Part shown: in pieces, positions 1 through 7,318 of the stretch
Layout: every line of letters starts with the position of its first letter
Numbering within the stretch: position 1 is the first letter of the stretch
Origin: CAZYZQ01 sp964652075
Lineage (GTDB): Bacteria > Bacillota > Clostridia > Oscillospirales > Oscillospiraceae
Reading direction: 5' to 3'
Length of the DNA stretch: 20,456 bases
Assembly (NCBI GenBank): GCA_964652075.1
Contig: CAZYZQ010000035.1
Coordinates: 1-20,456 of the forward strand
Made by a program: the position numbers and the translations under genes
The notes under the pieces: model-generated
Seen by the model: only the letters and a program-made list of their open reading frames with translations
What the model was told of the DNA's origin: nothing
Database searches by the model: none

Positions 1-132
1 GGCCCACTGGTCAACGTAGTCCGCCATCGGGCTGGAAGGCGTGATCGGATAAATACCGGCGACTTCCGTGAAAGCGTAGGACACGTATGCGGCGGCGTTG
101 TTGCCGTCCATGGTTTTGAGCTTTCTGGCCAA
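1..132 (-). CDS. nifJ: Pyruvate:ferredoxin (flavodoxin) oxidoreductase, N-terminal fragment
   Basis: The family oxidatively decarboxylates pyruvate to acetyl-CoA and passes electrons to ferredoxin; it is central to anaerobic fermentation in the cytoplasm. Only the first 44 codons are in the window and the gene runs off base 1. The fragment reads MDGNNAAAYVSYAF then IYPITPSSPMADY, the characteristic N-terminus of the fused single-chain enzyme (thiamine-pyrophosphate enzyme fold, domain I). I chose a TTG start at 132-130 because GGAGG (plus-strand CCTCC at 141-145) lies 8 bases upstream; an in-frame ATG at 111-109 is an alternative but has no ribosome binding site at the right distance. The gene is divergent from comM and has its own promoter. 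Family identification is firm despite the short length. The single-chain form is assumed, because the later domains are not visible. Confidence 0.88.
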   Translation of the reverse strand, partial: MARKLKTMDGNNAAAYVSYAFTEVAGIYPITPSSPMADYVDQWA

Positions 133-153
133 TTTACATACCTCCAATAGTTT

Positions 154-179
154 GTGTGCGCTGCCGGGGCAGGGCACAC
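154..179 (-). promoter_or_regulatory. Hairpin in the leader of the oxidoreductase mRNA
   Basis: The arms GTGTGC-G-CTGCC (154-165) and GGCAG-G-GCACAC (168-179) pair along 11 of 12 positions with one G/G mismatch. On the minus strand the structure falls between the predicted transcription start (about 189) and the GGAGG at 141-145. On the plus strand it is followed by five Ts (180-184), so it could also stop stray rightward transcription. A 5' mRNA-stabilising stem is an inference. Confidence 0.5.
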
Positions 180-195
180 TTTTTACTCTGTGAGT

Positions 196-224
196 ATTTT
201 AGCACAATTGAGCCGTGGTGTAAA
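196..224 (-). promoter_or_regulatory. Sigma-A-type promoter for the oxidoreductase
   Basis: Read on the minus strand, a -35 box TTTACA (219-224) is followed by a 17-base spacer and a -10 box TAAAAT (196-201), with TG one base before the -10 (extended -10). Predicted transcription start is near 189, giving a leader of about 57 bases. Confidence 0.7.
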
Positions 225-318
225 TCGAGAATCTGAAAAAAATTTGTGAAAAAATGCCCAAAAATAGGAAGAACACGCGGCCAGAGATGCGCAAAACCGC
301 TTGCCGGCAAAACAGGAA

Positions 319-347
319 TTGTTTTTTTCGGGAAAATGCGATATGAT
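319..347 (+). promoter_or_regulatory. Sigma-A-type promoter for the comM-thiI-pncC operon
   Basis: -35 TTGTTT (319-324), 17-base spacer, -10 TATGAT (342-347). Predicted transcription starts near 354, which places any upstream in-frame start (for example 246) outside the transcript and supports a comM start at 375 or 381. Confidence 0.7.
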
Positions 348-380
348 AGGAACAAATTGAGAAAGAATGGGGGAATGGCC

Positions 381-1892
381 ATGCTCTGTTCCGTCCGCTC
401 CCTTGGCCTGACCGGTATGCGATGCTATGAGGTCGCGGTTGAGTGTTTTATCACAAACGGCCTGCCGGGCTTCGATATTGTCGGCCTGCCCGACGCCGCG
501 GTCAAGGAGGCGCGCGAACGGGTGCGCGCCGCGGTAAAGACCAGCGGCTTTAAGTTCCCGGTGAGCCGGATCACGCTCAACCTTGCGCCTGCCGGTACCC
601 GGAAAGAGGGAACGCTTTACGATCTCCCAATCCTGATCGGGATCCTGGCGGCGGCGGGGGAGTTGCCGACGCCGGGCCGCGAGTGCGCCTTTTTGGGGGA
701 GCTGAGCCTTGACGGACATCTGCGCCCGGTCAACGGGGTTCTGCCGATGGCGCTTTCCGCAAAGCAATATGGCCTGACGAAGCTCTATGTCCCGGCGGAA
801 AACGCGCGGGAGGCGACGCTGGCCGAGGGAATTACGGTTTTTCCTGTCAGAACTGTCGCAGAGCTGACGCGCGCGCTGCGCGGGGAAGCGCCGCTTGCGC
901 CGGAGCCGCAGTGGGTCCCCGAGAGCGAGCCGCCGGTGCAGCTCGATTTCAAAGATGTCAAAGGCCAGCACAACGCCAAGCGCGCGCTGGAGATCGCGGC
1001 TGCGGGCGCACACAATATTCTGCTGATTGGCCCACCCGGTTCCGGCAAGAGTATGCTTGCCAAACGTCTGCCGTCGATCCTGCCGGATCTATCCCATGAT
1101 GATGCGTTGGAGATCACGCAAATTCATTCTATTATGGGACTTTTATCCAAGGAGCGGCCGCTTGTGACGCAGCGCCCGTTCCGCAGCCCGCACCACACGA
1201 CCTCGACGGCGGGGCTGGCGGGCGGCGGCACGGTGCCGCACCCGGGCGAGATCACGCTGGCGCACAAGGGCGTCCTGTTTCTGGACGAGCTGCCGGAGTT
1301 CCGCAAGGAGACGCTGGAGGTGTTGCGCCAGCCGCTGGAGGACGGCGTTGTGACCATCTCCCGTGCAAACGGCACATATACCTATCCCAGCCAGTTCATG
1401 CTGGTGTGCGCGATGAACCCATGCAAATGCGGCTGGTACGGCGACCCATCGGGGCGGTGCACCTGCTCGCAGAGCGCGGTGGACGCCTACATGGGCCGCA
1501 TTTCCGGCCCGCTGCTCGACCGCATCGATATGATTGTGGAGGTTCCGGCGCTCCCGTTCGACGACCTGCGCAGCCGCGGCGAGGCAGAGCCGTCGAGCGA
1601 GATCCGCGCTCGGGTCAACGCCGCGCGCGGGCGGCAGGAGGCGCGTTTTTCCGGCGCGCGCTGCAATGCGCAGATGGGCCCTGCGGAGCTTCGCCAATAC
1701 TGCCAGCTGGATGAGGCCTCCTCCGCGCTGCTCAAGCAGGCGTTTGAGTCGCTGCACATGACGGCGCGCAGTTACGACCGCATCCTGCGCGTGGCCCGGA
1801 CGATTGCAGATCTGGAGGGCGCTGAACAGATCAGCCCGATGCACATTGCCGAGGCCATCCAATACCGGTCCTATCAAATCGGAAGAACTTGA
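381..1892 (+). CDS. comM: ComM/YifB-family Mg-chelatase-like AAA+ ATPase
   Basis: This is a cytoplasmic AAA+ ATPase; in naturally transformable bacteria ComM is a helicase that helps branch migration during integration of donor DNA, but the role in Clostridia is not established. The protein starts with the family hallmark MLCSVRSLGLTG, carries an N-terminal ChlI/S5-like domain (about 1-190), Walker A GPPGSGKSM (about 217-225), Walker B VLFLDELPEF (about 298-307), a conserved Cys cluster after AMNPC, and a C-terminal Mg-chelatase domain. Length from ATG 381 is 503 residues, normal for the family. An in-frame ATG at 375 is equally possible (two extra residues); GGGGG at 369-373 is the only ribosome-binding-like sequence. 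The stop is 14 bases before thiI, so the two are probably cotranscribed. Confidence 0.93.
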   Translation: MLCSVRSLGLTGMRCYEVAVECFITNGLPGFDIVGLPDAAVKEARERVRAAVKTSGFKFPVSRITLNLAPAGTRKEGTLYDLPILIGILAAAGELPTPGRECAFLGELSLDGHLRPVNGVLPMALSAKQYGLTKLYVPAENAREATLAEGITVFPVRTVAELTRALRGEAPLAPEPQWVPESEPPVQLDFKDVKGQHNAKRALEIAAAGAHNILLIGPPGSGKSMLAKRLPSILPDLSHDDALEITQIHSIMGLLSKERPLVTQRPFRSPHHTTSTAGLAGGGTVPHPGEITLAHKGVLFLDELPEFRKETLEVLRQPLEDGVVTISRANGTYTYPSQFMLVCAMNPCKCGWYGDPSGRCTCSQSAVDAYMGRISGPLLDRIDMIVEVPALPFDDLRSRGEAEPSSEIRARVNAARGRQEARFSGARCNAQMGPAELRQYCQLDEASSALLKQAFESLHMTARSYDRILRVARTIADLEGAEQISPMHIAEAIQYRSYQIGRT

Positions 1893-1906
1893 AAGAGGAG
1901 CACGCC

Positions 1907-3091
1907 ATGAACGAAATTTTTCTGCTGAAATTCGGCGAACTGTTTCTGAAAGGGACAAATCGCTACAATTTTGAAAACAAATTGAAGCTGGTCGCGCGCC
2001 GCCGCCTGCGCCAGTACGGCCAGTTCCGCGTCTATATCATCCAGTCAACAATGTATGTCGAGCCGGAAAGCGAGGACTGCGATCTGGAGGGCGCGTGGGA
2101 CGTCTGCCGCTCCGTCTTCGGCATCGCCTCCGTCTGCCGCTGCCGCGCCTGTGAGAAGGATCTGGACGTGATCTACAACACAGTGGTGGACTATCTGGGC
2201 GACGCGCTTGCCATGGCGCGCTCGTTTAAGGTCGAGGCCAAGCGGTCAGACAAACGCTTTCCGCTCAACTCCATCCAGCTTGCGCAGGAGATCGGCGGCC
2301 GTCTGGCCGAGGCGTACCCGGAGGTGCAGGTGGATGTCCATCATCCGGAGTATGTTGTGCATGTGGAGATCCGGGAGCGCGCGGCGTTTGTCCACGGCCC
2401 GGCAGTGCCCGGTGCGGGCGGTTTGCCAACCGGCACCTCCGGCCGCGCGGCAATTCTGCTTTCCGGCGGCATCGACAGTCCCGTCGCGGCTTACATGATG
2501 GCCAAGCGCGGCGTGGAGCTGGAGGGCGTGCATTTCTTCTCCTATCCCTACACCTCGGAGCTTGCAAAAGAGAAGGTGCTCGACTTGGCGCGGCTCATCA
2601 CGCGCTATTGCGGCCGGATGACGGTCTGTATTGTGGGCTTTACGGAAATTCAGGAGGCCATCCGCGATAACTGCCCGGAGGACTATTTCACAATCATCAT
2701 GCGCCGCTTCATGATGCGCATCTCGGAGGCCATCGCAAAAGAGAATGGCTGCCAGTGCCTTGTAACGGGCGAGAGCCTCGGGCAGGTGGCCAGCCAGACC
2801 ATGCAGGCCATGCAGACGACGAATGCCGTGTGCAGCCTGCCGGTGTTCCGCCCGGTCATCGGCATGGACAAGGAGGAGATCGTCCGCATCGCGCGCAAAA
2901 TCGACACGCTGGAAACCTCCATCCGCCCCTATGAGGACTGCTGCACGGTCTTTACGCCGAAGCATCCGAAGACGAAGCCGACGCTCGGCGCGGTCGAGGC
3001 GGTCGAGCGGGCGCTCGACGTGGACGCGCTCGTCGCCCGCGCGCTGGAAAATACGGAGAAGGTGACGGTGTCGTATTATGACGAGCCTTAA
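1907..3091 (+). CDS. thiI: tRNA 4-thiouridine synthetase ThiI (no rhodanese domain)
   Basis: ThiI adenylates and thiolates uridine 8 of tRNA in the cytoplasm, taking sulfur from a cysteine desulfurase. The order visible is an N-terminal ferredoxin-like region (KFGELFLKGTNR), a THUMP domain (to about residue 165), then the PP-loop ATP pyrophosphatase domain with SGGIDSP at 186-192 and the EDCC motif with C345/C346. The protein is 394 residues and ends right after the ATPase domain, so it lacks the C-terminal rhodanese domain of the E. coli enzyme; this is usual in Firmicutes and means sulfur transfer and thiamine functions differ from E. coli. ATG 1907 is preceded by GAGGAG (1895-1900) at 6 bases. 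No desulfurase gene is adjacent here. The 3' end overlaps pncC by 14 bases. Confidence 0.95.
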   Translation: MNEIFLLKFGELFLKGTNRYNFENKLKLVARRRLRQYGQFRVYIIQSTMYVEPESEDCDLEGAWDVCRSVFGIASVCRCRACEKDLDVIYNTVVDYLGDALAMARSFKVEAKRSDKRFPLNSIQLAQEIGGRLAEAYPEVQVDVHHPEYVVHVEIRERAAFVHGPAVPGAGGLPTGTSGRAAILLSGGIDSPVAAYMMAKRGVELEGVHFFSYPYTSELAKEKVLDLARLITRYCGRMTVCIVGFTEIQEAIRDNCPEDYFTIIMRRFMMRISEAIAKENGCQCLVTGESLGQVASQTMQAMQTTNAVCSLPVFRPVIGMDKEEIVRIARKIDTLETSIRPYEDCCTVFTPKHPKTKPTLGAVEAVERALDVDALVARALENTEKVTVSYYDEP

Positions 3092-3545
3092 ATCCCGCCT
3101 TCTGGATGCGCTGAAAGCGCAGGGCAAAACGCTGGCAACCGCGGAGTCCTGCACCGGCGGCCTGCTCGGCAAGCGGCTGACCGACCTGCCCGGCAGCTCC
3201 GCCGCCTACGTCGGCGGCGTGATCTCCTATTCCAACGGCGTCAAGGAGAAATTGCTCGGTGTTTCGCACAGTAATCTGGAGATGTATGGCGCAGTCTCCG
3301 AGCCGGTTGCGCGCCAGATGTGCGAGGGCGTGCGCGCGCGGCTCGGCGCCGATTTTGGTGTTGGCATCACCGGCATCGCGGGGCCGGCCAGCGACGATAC
3401 GAAAAAGCCAGTCGGCCTTGTCTATATTGCTGTGACGGATGGAGAGCGGACAGCTTGCGACGAGTGCCACTTTTCCGGTACGCGCGAGCAGATCCGCACG
3501 CAGTCCGCAGAGCACGCAATGGAGATGCTGTTAAACCTGCTATAA
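3078..3545 (+). CDS. pncC: Stand-alone CinA C-terminal domain protein (nicotinamide-nucleotide amidohydrolase PncC type)
   Basis: The family deamidates nicotinamide mononucleotide to nicotinic acid mononucleotide, recycling the pyridine ring in NAD metabolism. The 155-residue protein carries ATAESCTGGLLG near residues 20-31 and GITGIAGP near residues 96-103, the two most conserved blocks of the CinA C-terminal domain. The N-terminal molybdopterin-binding-like domain of full CinA is absent, so this is the single-domain PncC form. ATG 3078 lies inside the last codons of thiI (14-base overlap), implying translational coupling; no independent strong ribosome binding site is seen. It is the last gene of the comM-thiI-pncC unit and is followed 4 bases later by a strong terminator. 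Enzymatic specificity is inferred from the family. Confidence 0.9.
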   Translation: MTSLKSRLLDALKAQGKTLATAESCTGGLLGKRLTDLPGSSAAYVGGVISYSNGVKEKLLGVSHSNLEMYGAVSEPVARQMCEGVRARLGADFGVGITGIAGPASDDTKKPVGLVYIAVTDGERTACDECHFSGTREQIRTQSAEHAMEMLLNLL

Positions 3546-3549
3546 TGCG

Positions 3550-3591
3550 ACCGCACCCCACCGAAGTTCCGGTGGGGTGCGGTGATTTTTT
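3550..3591 (+). terminator. Rho-independent terminator after pncC
   Basis: A perfect 14-bp stem, ACCGCACCCCACCG (3550-3563) and its complement (3570-3583), with a 6-base loop and a T6 run at 3586-3591. The T run overlaps the stop codon of the convergent MFS gene. No T run follows the stem on the other strand, so it should work mainly rightward. Confidence 0.9.
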
Positions 3592-4753
3592 ATTTCACAG
3601 CCTGAATTTTTCGGCAGGTGTGTTCCAGCATCACAAGCATCAGTACGAGAAACGCTGCGAGATAGAACGGGAGAATCCGCAGGCTGATCTGTGTGCCGAG
3701 CAGACCGAAGAGCGGGGGCATAAAGGTCGAGCCGACGTAGGCGCTGGCCATTTGGATGCCAATGAGGGCCTGCGAATTTTCTGCGCCGAAGTTTGCGGGC
3801 GTGGAGTGGATGATACTGGGGTAGATCGGCGCACAGCCAAGACCGAGGATGACGAATCCGGCCAGGCAGAGCGAATCTGACCGTATTGGCAGCAGAATGC
3901 AGACAATGCCGCAGAAAGCAACCGCCGCGCCGAGACGGATCCGATTCTGATCACGGAAGCGCTCCGGCAGAAGACCTGCGGCAAAGCGGCCGACGGTCAT
4001 ACCGATGAAGAACAGCGAGGCAAATGCCGCAGCCCGTTCGGCCGAGATCTGCCGGACATTGACAAGGTAGCTGCTCGCCCAGAGCATGGCCGTTGCCTCG
4101 GCGGCGCAGTAGGCGAAGAAGCCGAGCAGCAGGGCCTTTGCGCCGGGGATTTGCAGCGCGCGGCGAAGGCCCAGAACCTGACTATCCGAATCCGCTGCGG
4201 CCTCATGCCCAACGCACCGCCAGACCGGCAGCGTGAGCAGGAGAACGAGGAAGATTCCAAGCTGCAGCAGCGACACACCGCGATATCCGGCCTGCCAGCT
4301 TGCGTTGGTGATGGCGTAGCTCATGATGTAAGGACTGATGATCGTTCCAACGCCCCAAAAGCAGTGCAGCCAGCTCATATGGCGGGAGGAGTAGTGCATT
4401 GCAACATGGTTGTTCAGCGCCGAGTCAATTGCGCCTGCGCCGAGTCCGTAGGGGATTGCCCAGAGACAGAGCATCCAGAAACGCGTGGAGAGGGAAAAGC
4501 CGAACAGCGCCGCCGCGGTGAGGAAGACGCTGGCAACGGTGACAATCCTGGTAGAAAACCGATGGATCAGCCGCTCGGCCAAGAGACTGGAGCAGATTGT
4601 TCCGCCTGAAATAATCATGGAGATCATTCCGGCCGCGGAGAGCGGCATGGAAAACGCGGCGTGCATGGTCGGCCAGGCCGAGCCCAGCAGCGAATCCGGC
4701 AGGCCGAGACTGATAAACGCGAGATAGATGAGTGTGAGCAGAAGCATGTACAT
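3590..4753 (-). CDS. Major facilitator superfamily permease, probably for a sugar or oligosaccharide
   Basis: A 387-residue, very hydrophobic protein with about 12 membrane segments and no signal peptide beyond the first helix, typical of a MFS secondary transporter in the cytoplasmic membrane. Recognisable MFS style includes GLPDSLLGSAWPTM in the first helix, the charged LAERLIHRF loop between helices 2 and 3, and YGLGAGAIDSALNNHVA in helix 4, followed by MSWLHCFWGVG; these resemble the FHS/fucose-permease-like branch. ATG 4753-4751 is preceded by GAGGT (4760-4764 on the plus strand) at 6 bases. It lies 55 bases downstream of the GH31 gene in the same direction, which suggests it imports the substrate or product of that enzyme. 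The actual substrate cannot be read from the sequence. Confidence 0.85.
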   Translation of the reverse strand: MYMLLLTLIYLAFISLGLPDSLLGSAWPTMHAAFSMPLSAAGMISMIISGGTICSSLLAERLIHRFSTRIVTVASVFLTAAALFGFSLSTRFWMLCLWAIPYGLGAGAIDSALNNHVAMHYSSRHMSWLHCFWGVGTIISPYIMSYAITNASWQAGYRGVSLLQLGIFLVLLLTLPVWRCVGHEAAADSDSQVLGLRRALQIPGAKALLLGFFAYCAAEATAMLWASSYLVNVRQISAERAAAFASLFFIGMTVGRFAAGLLPERFRDQNRIRLGAAVAFCGIVCILLPIRSDSLCLAGFVILGLGCAPIYPSIIHSTPANFGAENSQALIGIQMASAYVGSTFMPPLFGLLGTQISLRILPFYLAAFLVLMLVMLEHTCRKIQAVK

Positions 4754-4774
4754 GATATGACCTCAATGCAAGAC

Positions 4775-4794
4775 GGGACGGCGTAAGCCGTCCC
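4775..4794 (-). other. Intercistronic hairpin between GH31 and MFS genes
   Basis: A perfect 8-bp stem (GGGACGGC, loop GTAA, GCCGTCCC) in the 55-base gap. No T run follows on the minus strand, so it is not a classic terminator. It may limit readthrough or mark an mRNA processing and stability site between the enzyme and transporter cistrons. Confidence 0.5.
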
Positions 4795-4808
4795 ACTTGC
4801 TTTTCCGA

Positions 4809-7103
4809 TTACAGTGTGAATTCCAGCTCCGGCGCAAACGGCTTCGTCTGCGCTTTGCCGCCGCAGCGGACGGTGATCGTCTCATAAGTTGGCGCAAAGC
4901 CATGCTTTACGAGCTTTACAGTCAGTTTTTCGCCGGTTTTGGCGATTTCATACTGGTTGTATTCTCCGTCGCGGTAGGCAAAGTCCGCGCCGTTGTCCTG
5001 ATAGTGCGTGTAGCTGCCGTCGCCGGGGAAGACGGTGAGAATCAGGGACTTCTGCGGCGCGTCGGGGATGAACTCCATCTCCTCCCAGCCCGGCAGGATT
5101 GTGCCGGACTTGACGAACATGGGAACGGTGTCCAGCGGTGCGCTCCGCACAAAGGAGCAGGGGCCAACGTGACGCTCACCCGTCCAGAAGTCGTACCATT
5201 CGCCAGCCGGGAGATAGACCAGCTTCTCCACAGCGCCCTGTGTGACGACCGGGGAAACAAGAATATTTTCGCCCAGCAGCGCCTCGTCGAAAATCTGCTG
5301 TGCGCGCGCGTCCGTCTCATAGTGCAGAACCAGAGGACGCAGCGGCGCGAGGCCGGTTTTTTCGCCCTCCCGGAACAGATCGTAGAAGACCGGAATCAGC
5401 TGGTAGTGCAGCTTTACAGCCTTGCGATAGTGTGAGAGCGTCTTCTCGCCGAACTTCCACGGCTCCTGATAGCGGCTGCCCATGCAGGAGTGGTTGCGCA
5501 TCAGGGGAGAGAAGGCCGCGACCTGCGCCCAACGGACGAGCAGCTCGGGCGTCGTGTCGCCGCCGAAGCCGCCGAGATCCGTACCGCCGAATCCAAAGCC
5601 GCAAAGACCGAGCGTCGTCAGCTGCGGGATAACGGTTTGCAGATGTGCCCAGAGACTTGTGTTGTCGCCGGTCCAGACGGTGGAGTATTTCTGCGTCCCG
5701 GCGTAGGCCGCGCGGGTGATGACAAACGGCCGGCGGCCGTCGTGCTTTTTCAGGCCCTCGTAGGTCGCCTTGTCCATGTTGTGACCGTAGACGTTGTGCA
5801 TCGCGGCGTGGGTGCTCGGGCGGTCTTCGTCTGTCATGACAACATCGTCCGGCAGCGGGCCGTTGAAGGAGGCAGGCTCATTCATGTCGTTCCATGTGCC
5901 GCGGATGCCCTGCTCCAGCAGATACTTTTGATTGTCCGCCCACCAGACGCGAACGTCGGCGCGGCCAAAGTCTGGGAAAGCGGACAGGCCGGGCCAGACG
6001 GCGTTTTCGTAGACCTCACCTTCCGGCGTTTTGCAGAAGTAGCCGTTCTGCACGCCCTCATCGTAGATCCGATAGCCCTTCTCAGCCTTAACGCCCGGAT
6101 CGATAATCGAGACGATTTTGAACCCGTCCCTGCGCAGATTGGCTGTCAGCTTCCCGATCTCGGAAAAGGCGTCCGGGGAGAAGGTGAAGACCTTGTAGTG
6201 ATCCATATAGTCAATATCCAGATGGATGGTGTCGCAGGGGATATGGAACTTGCGGTAGTTTTCCGCAATCCCGCGCACTTCGTTCTCGTCCATATAGCTC
6301 CAGCGCGACTGGTGATGCCCCAGCGTCCAGAGCTGCGGTAGAGGGGTACGGCCGGTCAGCGCGGTATAGCGTGTGACGATCTCCGGCATGGATTGGCCCG
6401 CAATATAGTAGTAGTCAAGATTGCCGCCGGATGCGCCAAACCAGTAATAGTCCTGCGATTCGCGCGCAAAATCGAAATAGCCGTGATAGTGGTTGTCCAT
6501 GAAGATGCCGTAAACACTGCGTGCTCCGCGAACAAGAAAGAACGGAATGGACTTGTACAGCGCGCGATACAGCTCCGTGTGCGGCTTGGGATCATCTGTG
6601 TTCCACGTCTCATAACCGTAGCCGCGCCGGTCCATAAAGCCGACCTTGTCGCCAAGACCGTAGAAATGATCGTCAGGGGAGACGGCTTTCAGAATTTCAA
6701 TGGTACGGCGGTCGTTGGGGTCGTCCGGGAAGTGGCCCTCCTGCGCCATCAGCTCCTTCATCTTCGGCGAAGCAACCGGCAGAACCTGCCGCTCGCCGCG
6801 CCAGTCGCAGCAGACCGGCGTGCCGTCTGCGTTCAGAAAATCAACATAGAAGTTATCGTAGACTTTGCAGACCACAGCTTCGGTTGCGATGGTGACGCAG
6901 CCGTCCGCCTGCGTCACGGTGAGTGCCGTTTTTTCTGTTGGATTTTCTTCAATGGCGATGGAGTGACGATCCTCCGATTCCAGACCGGAAAAAACGTTGA
7001 AGACAAACGGGTTCAAAACGCTGACCGAACCGGTTCCGTGTTCAAAGACAAACCGAACCTCCTGCCCCTCCTGCCGGGCAGATTGTAGTTTTCCAAATTG
7101 CAT
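4809..7103 (-). CDS. Glycoside hydrolase family 31 alpha-glucosidase
   Basis: GH31 enzymes are retaining alpha-glycosidases acting on the non-reducing end of malto- or isomalto-type oligosaccharides. The 764-residue protein has an N-terminal beta-sandwich (about 1-240), a TIM barrel with the nucleophile Asp406 in TWNDMNEP and the acid/base Asp480 in VWTGDN, and C-terminal beta domains. LHLDIDYM-type substrate motif is present as IHLDIDYMDHYK near 293-304. There is no signal peptide, so it should act inside the cell on imported sugars. I chose ATG 7103-7101 because GGAGG (plus-strand 7111-7115) lies 7 bases upstream; a longer frame from 7187 has no such site and begins upstream of the promoter. 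It is first in an operon with the MFS permease. Exact linkage specificity is unknown. Confidence 0.94.
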   Translation of the reverse strand: MQFGKLQSARQEGQEVRFVFEHGTGSVSVLNPFVFNVFSGLESEDRHSIAIEENPTEKTALTVTQADGCVTIATEAVVCKVYDNFYVDFLNADGTPVCCDWRGERQVLPVASPKMKELMAQEGHFPDDPNDRRTIEILKAVSPDDHFYGLGDKVGFMDRRGYGYETWNTDDPKPHTELYRALYKSIPFFLVRGARSVYGIFMDNHYHGYFDFARESQDYYWFGASGGNLDYYYIAGQSMPEIVTRYTALTGRTPLPQLWTLGHHQSRWSYMDENEVRGIAENYRKFHIPCDTIHLDIDYMDHYKVFTFSPDAFSEIGKLTANLRRDGFKIVSIIDPGVKAEKGYRIYDEGVQNGYFCKTPEGEVYENAVWPGLSAFPDFGRADVRVWWADNQKYLLEQGIRGTWNDMNEPASFNGPLPDDVVMTDEDRPSTHAAMHNVYGHNMDKATYEGLKKHDGRRPFVITRAAYAGTQKYSTVWTGDNTSLWAHLQTVIPQLTTLGLCGFGFGGTDLGGFGGDTTPELLVRWAQVAAFSPLMRNHSCMGSRYQEPWKFGEKTLSHYRKAVKLHYQLIPVFYDLFREGEKTGLAPLRPLVLHYETDARAQQIFDEALLGENILVSPVVTQGAVEKLVYLPAGEWYDFWTGERHVGPCSFVRSAPLDTVPMFVKSGTILPGWEEMEFIPDAPQKSLILTVFPGDGSYTHYQDNGADFAYRDGEYNQYEIAKTGEKLTVKLVKHGFAPTYETITVRCGGKAQTKPFAPELEFTL

Positions 7104-7139
7104 GGGAACACCTCCATTTTTTTCACGCACATATACGAT

Positions 7140-7168
7140 ATCATAAAACCCGCTGTAACGCAAACCAA
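7140..7168 (-). promoter_or_regulatory. Sigma-A-type promoter for the GH31-MFS operon
   Basis: On the minus strand, -35 TTGGTT (7163-7168), a 17-base spacer and -10 TATGAT (7140-7145). Predicted transcription start is near 7133, about 30 bases before the GH31 start codon. Confidence 0.65.
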
Positions 7169-7228
7169 CATCCGGTGCCGCCGGCACAGCTTTTGTAAAT
7201 CACGCTGTGCCAGTGTCACAAGAACGCG

Positions 7229-7242
7229 AAAAACCGGTTTTT
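7229..7242. promoter_or_regulatory. Palindrome AAAAACCGGTTTTT, candidate operator
   Basis: A perfect 14-bp inverted repeat lying where the -35 element of the lipoprotein promoter should be. A central CG flanked by A and T tracts is typical of LacI-family operators. The site sits in the 200-bp divergent region between the GH31 operon and the lipoprotein gene, about 60 bases upstream of the GH31 -35 box. No LacI-family gene is in the window. The binding protein is unknown; the neighbouring PucR-type regulator is another candidate. Confidence 0.45.
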
Positions 7243-7256
7243 TCTCCTCCGCATGC

Positions 7257-7265
7257 TGCTATGAT
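7257..7265 (+). promoter_or_regulatory. Extended -10 promoter for the lipoprotein gene
   Basis: TGC-TATGAT forms an extended -10 element. The -35 position (GTTTTT at 7237-7242, spacer 17) matches poorly and overlaps the AAAAACCGGTTTTT palindrome. Predicted start is near 7272, about 34 bases before ATG 7306. Confidence 0.55.
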
Positions 7266-7318
7266 TTATGCGCTGAGATTCAGCAAAAGAAGGAGGAAAC
7301 ATAGTATGAAAAAAACAG

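Noticed and set aside
246..374. Longer comM frame starting at ATG 246
   Set aside because: It begins upstream of a good promoter (319-347), has no ribosome binding site, and the family starts at MLCSVRS encoded from 381.
7150..7170. Possible CcpA cre site in the GH31 promoter region (TGTAACGCAAACCA)
   Set aside because: The central CG and flanking positions do not match the cre consensus.
7104..7187. N-terminal extension of the GH31 frame
   Set aside because: GGAGG is placed for ATG 7103, and the extension overlaps the predicted promoter.
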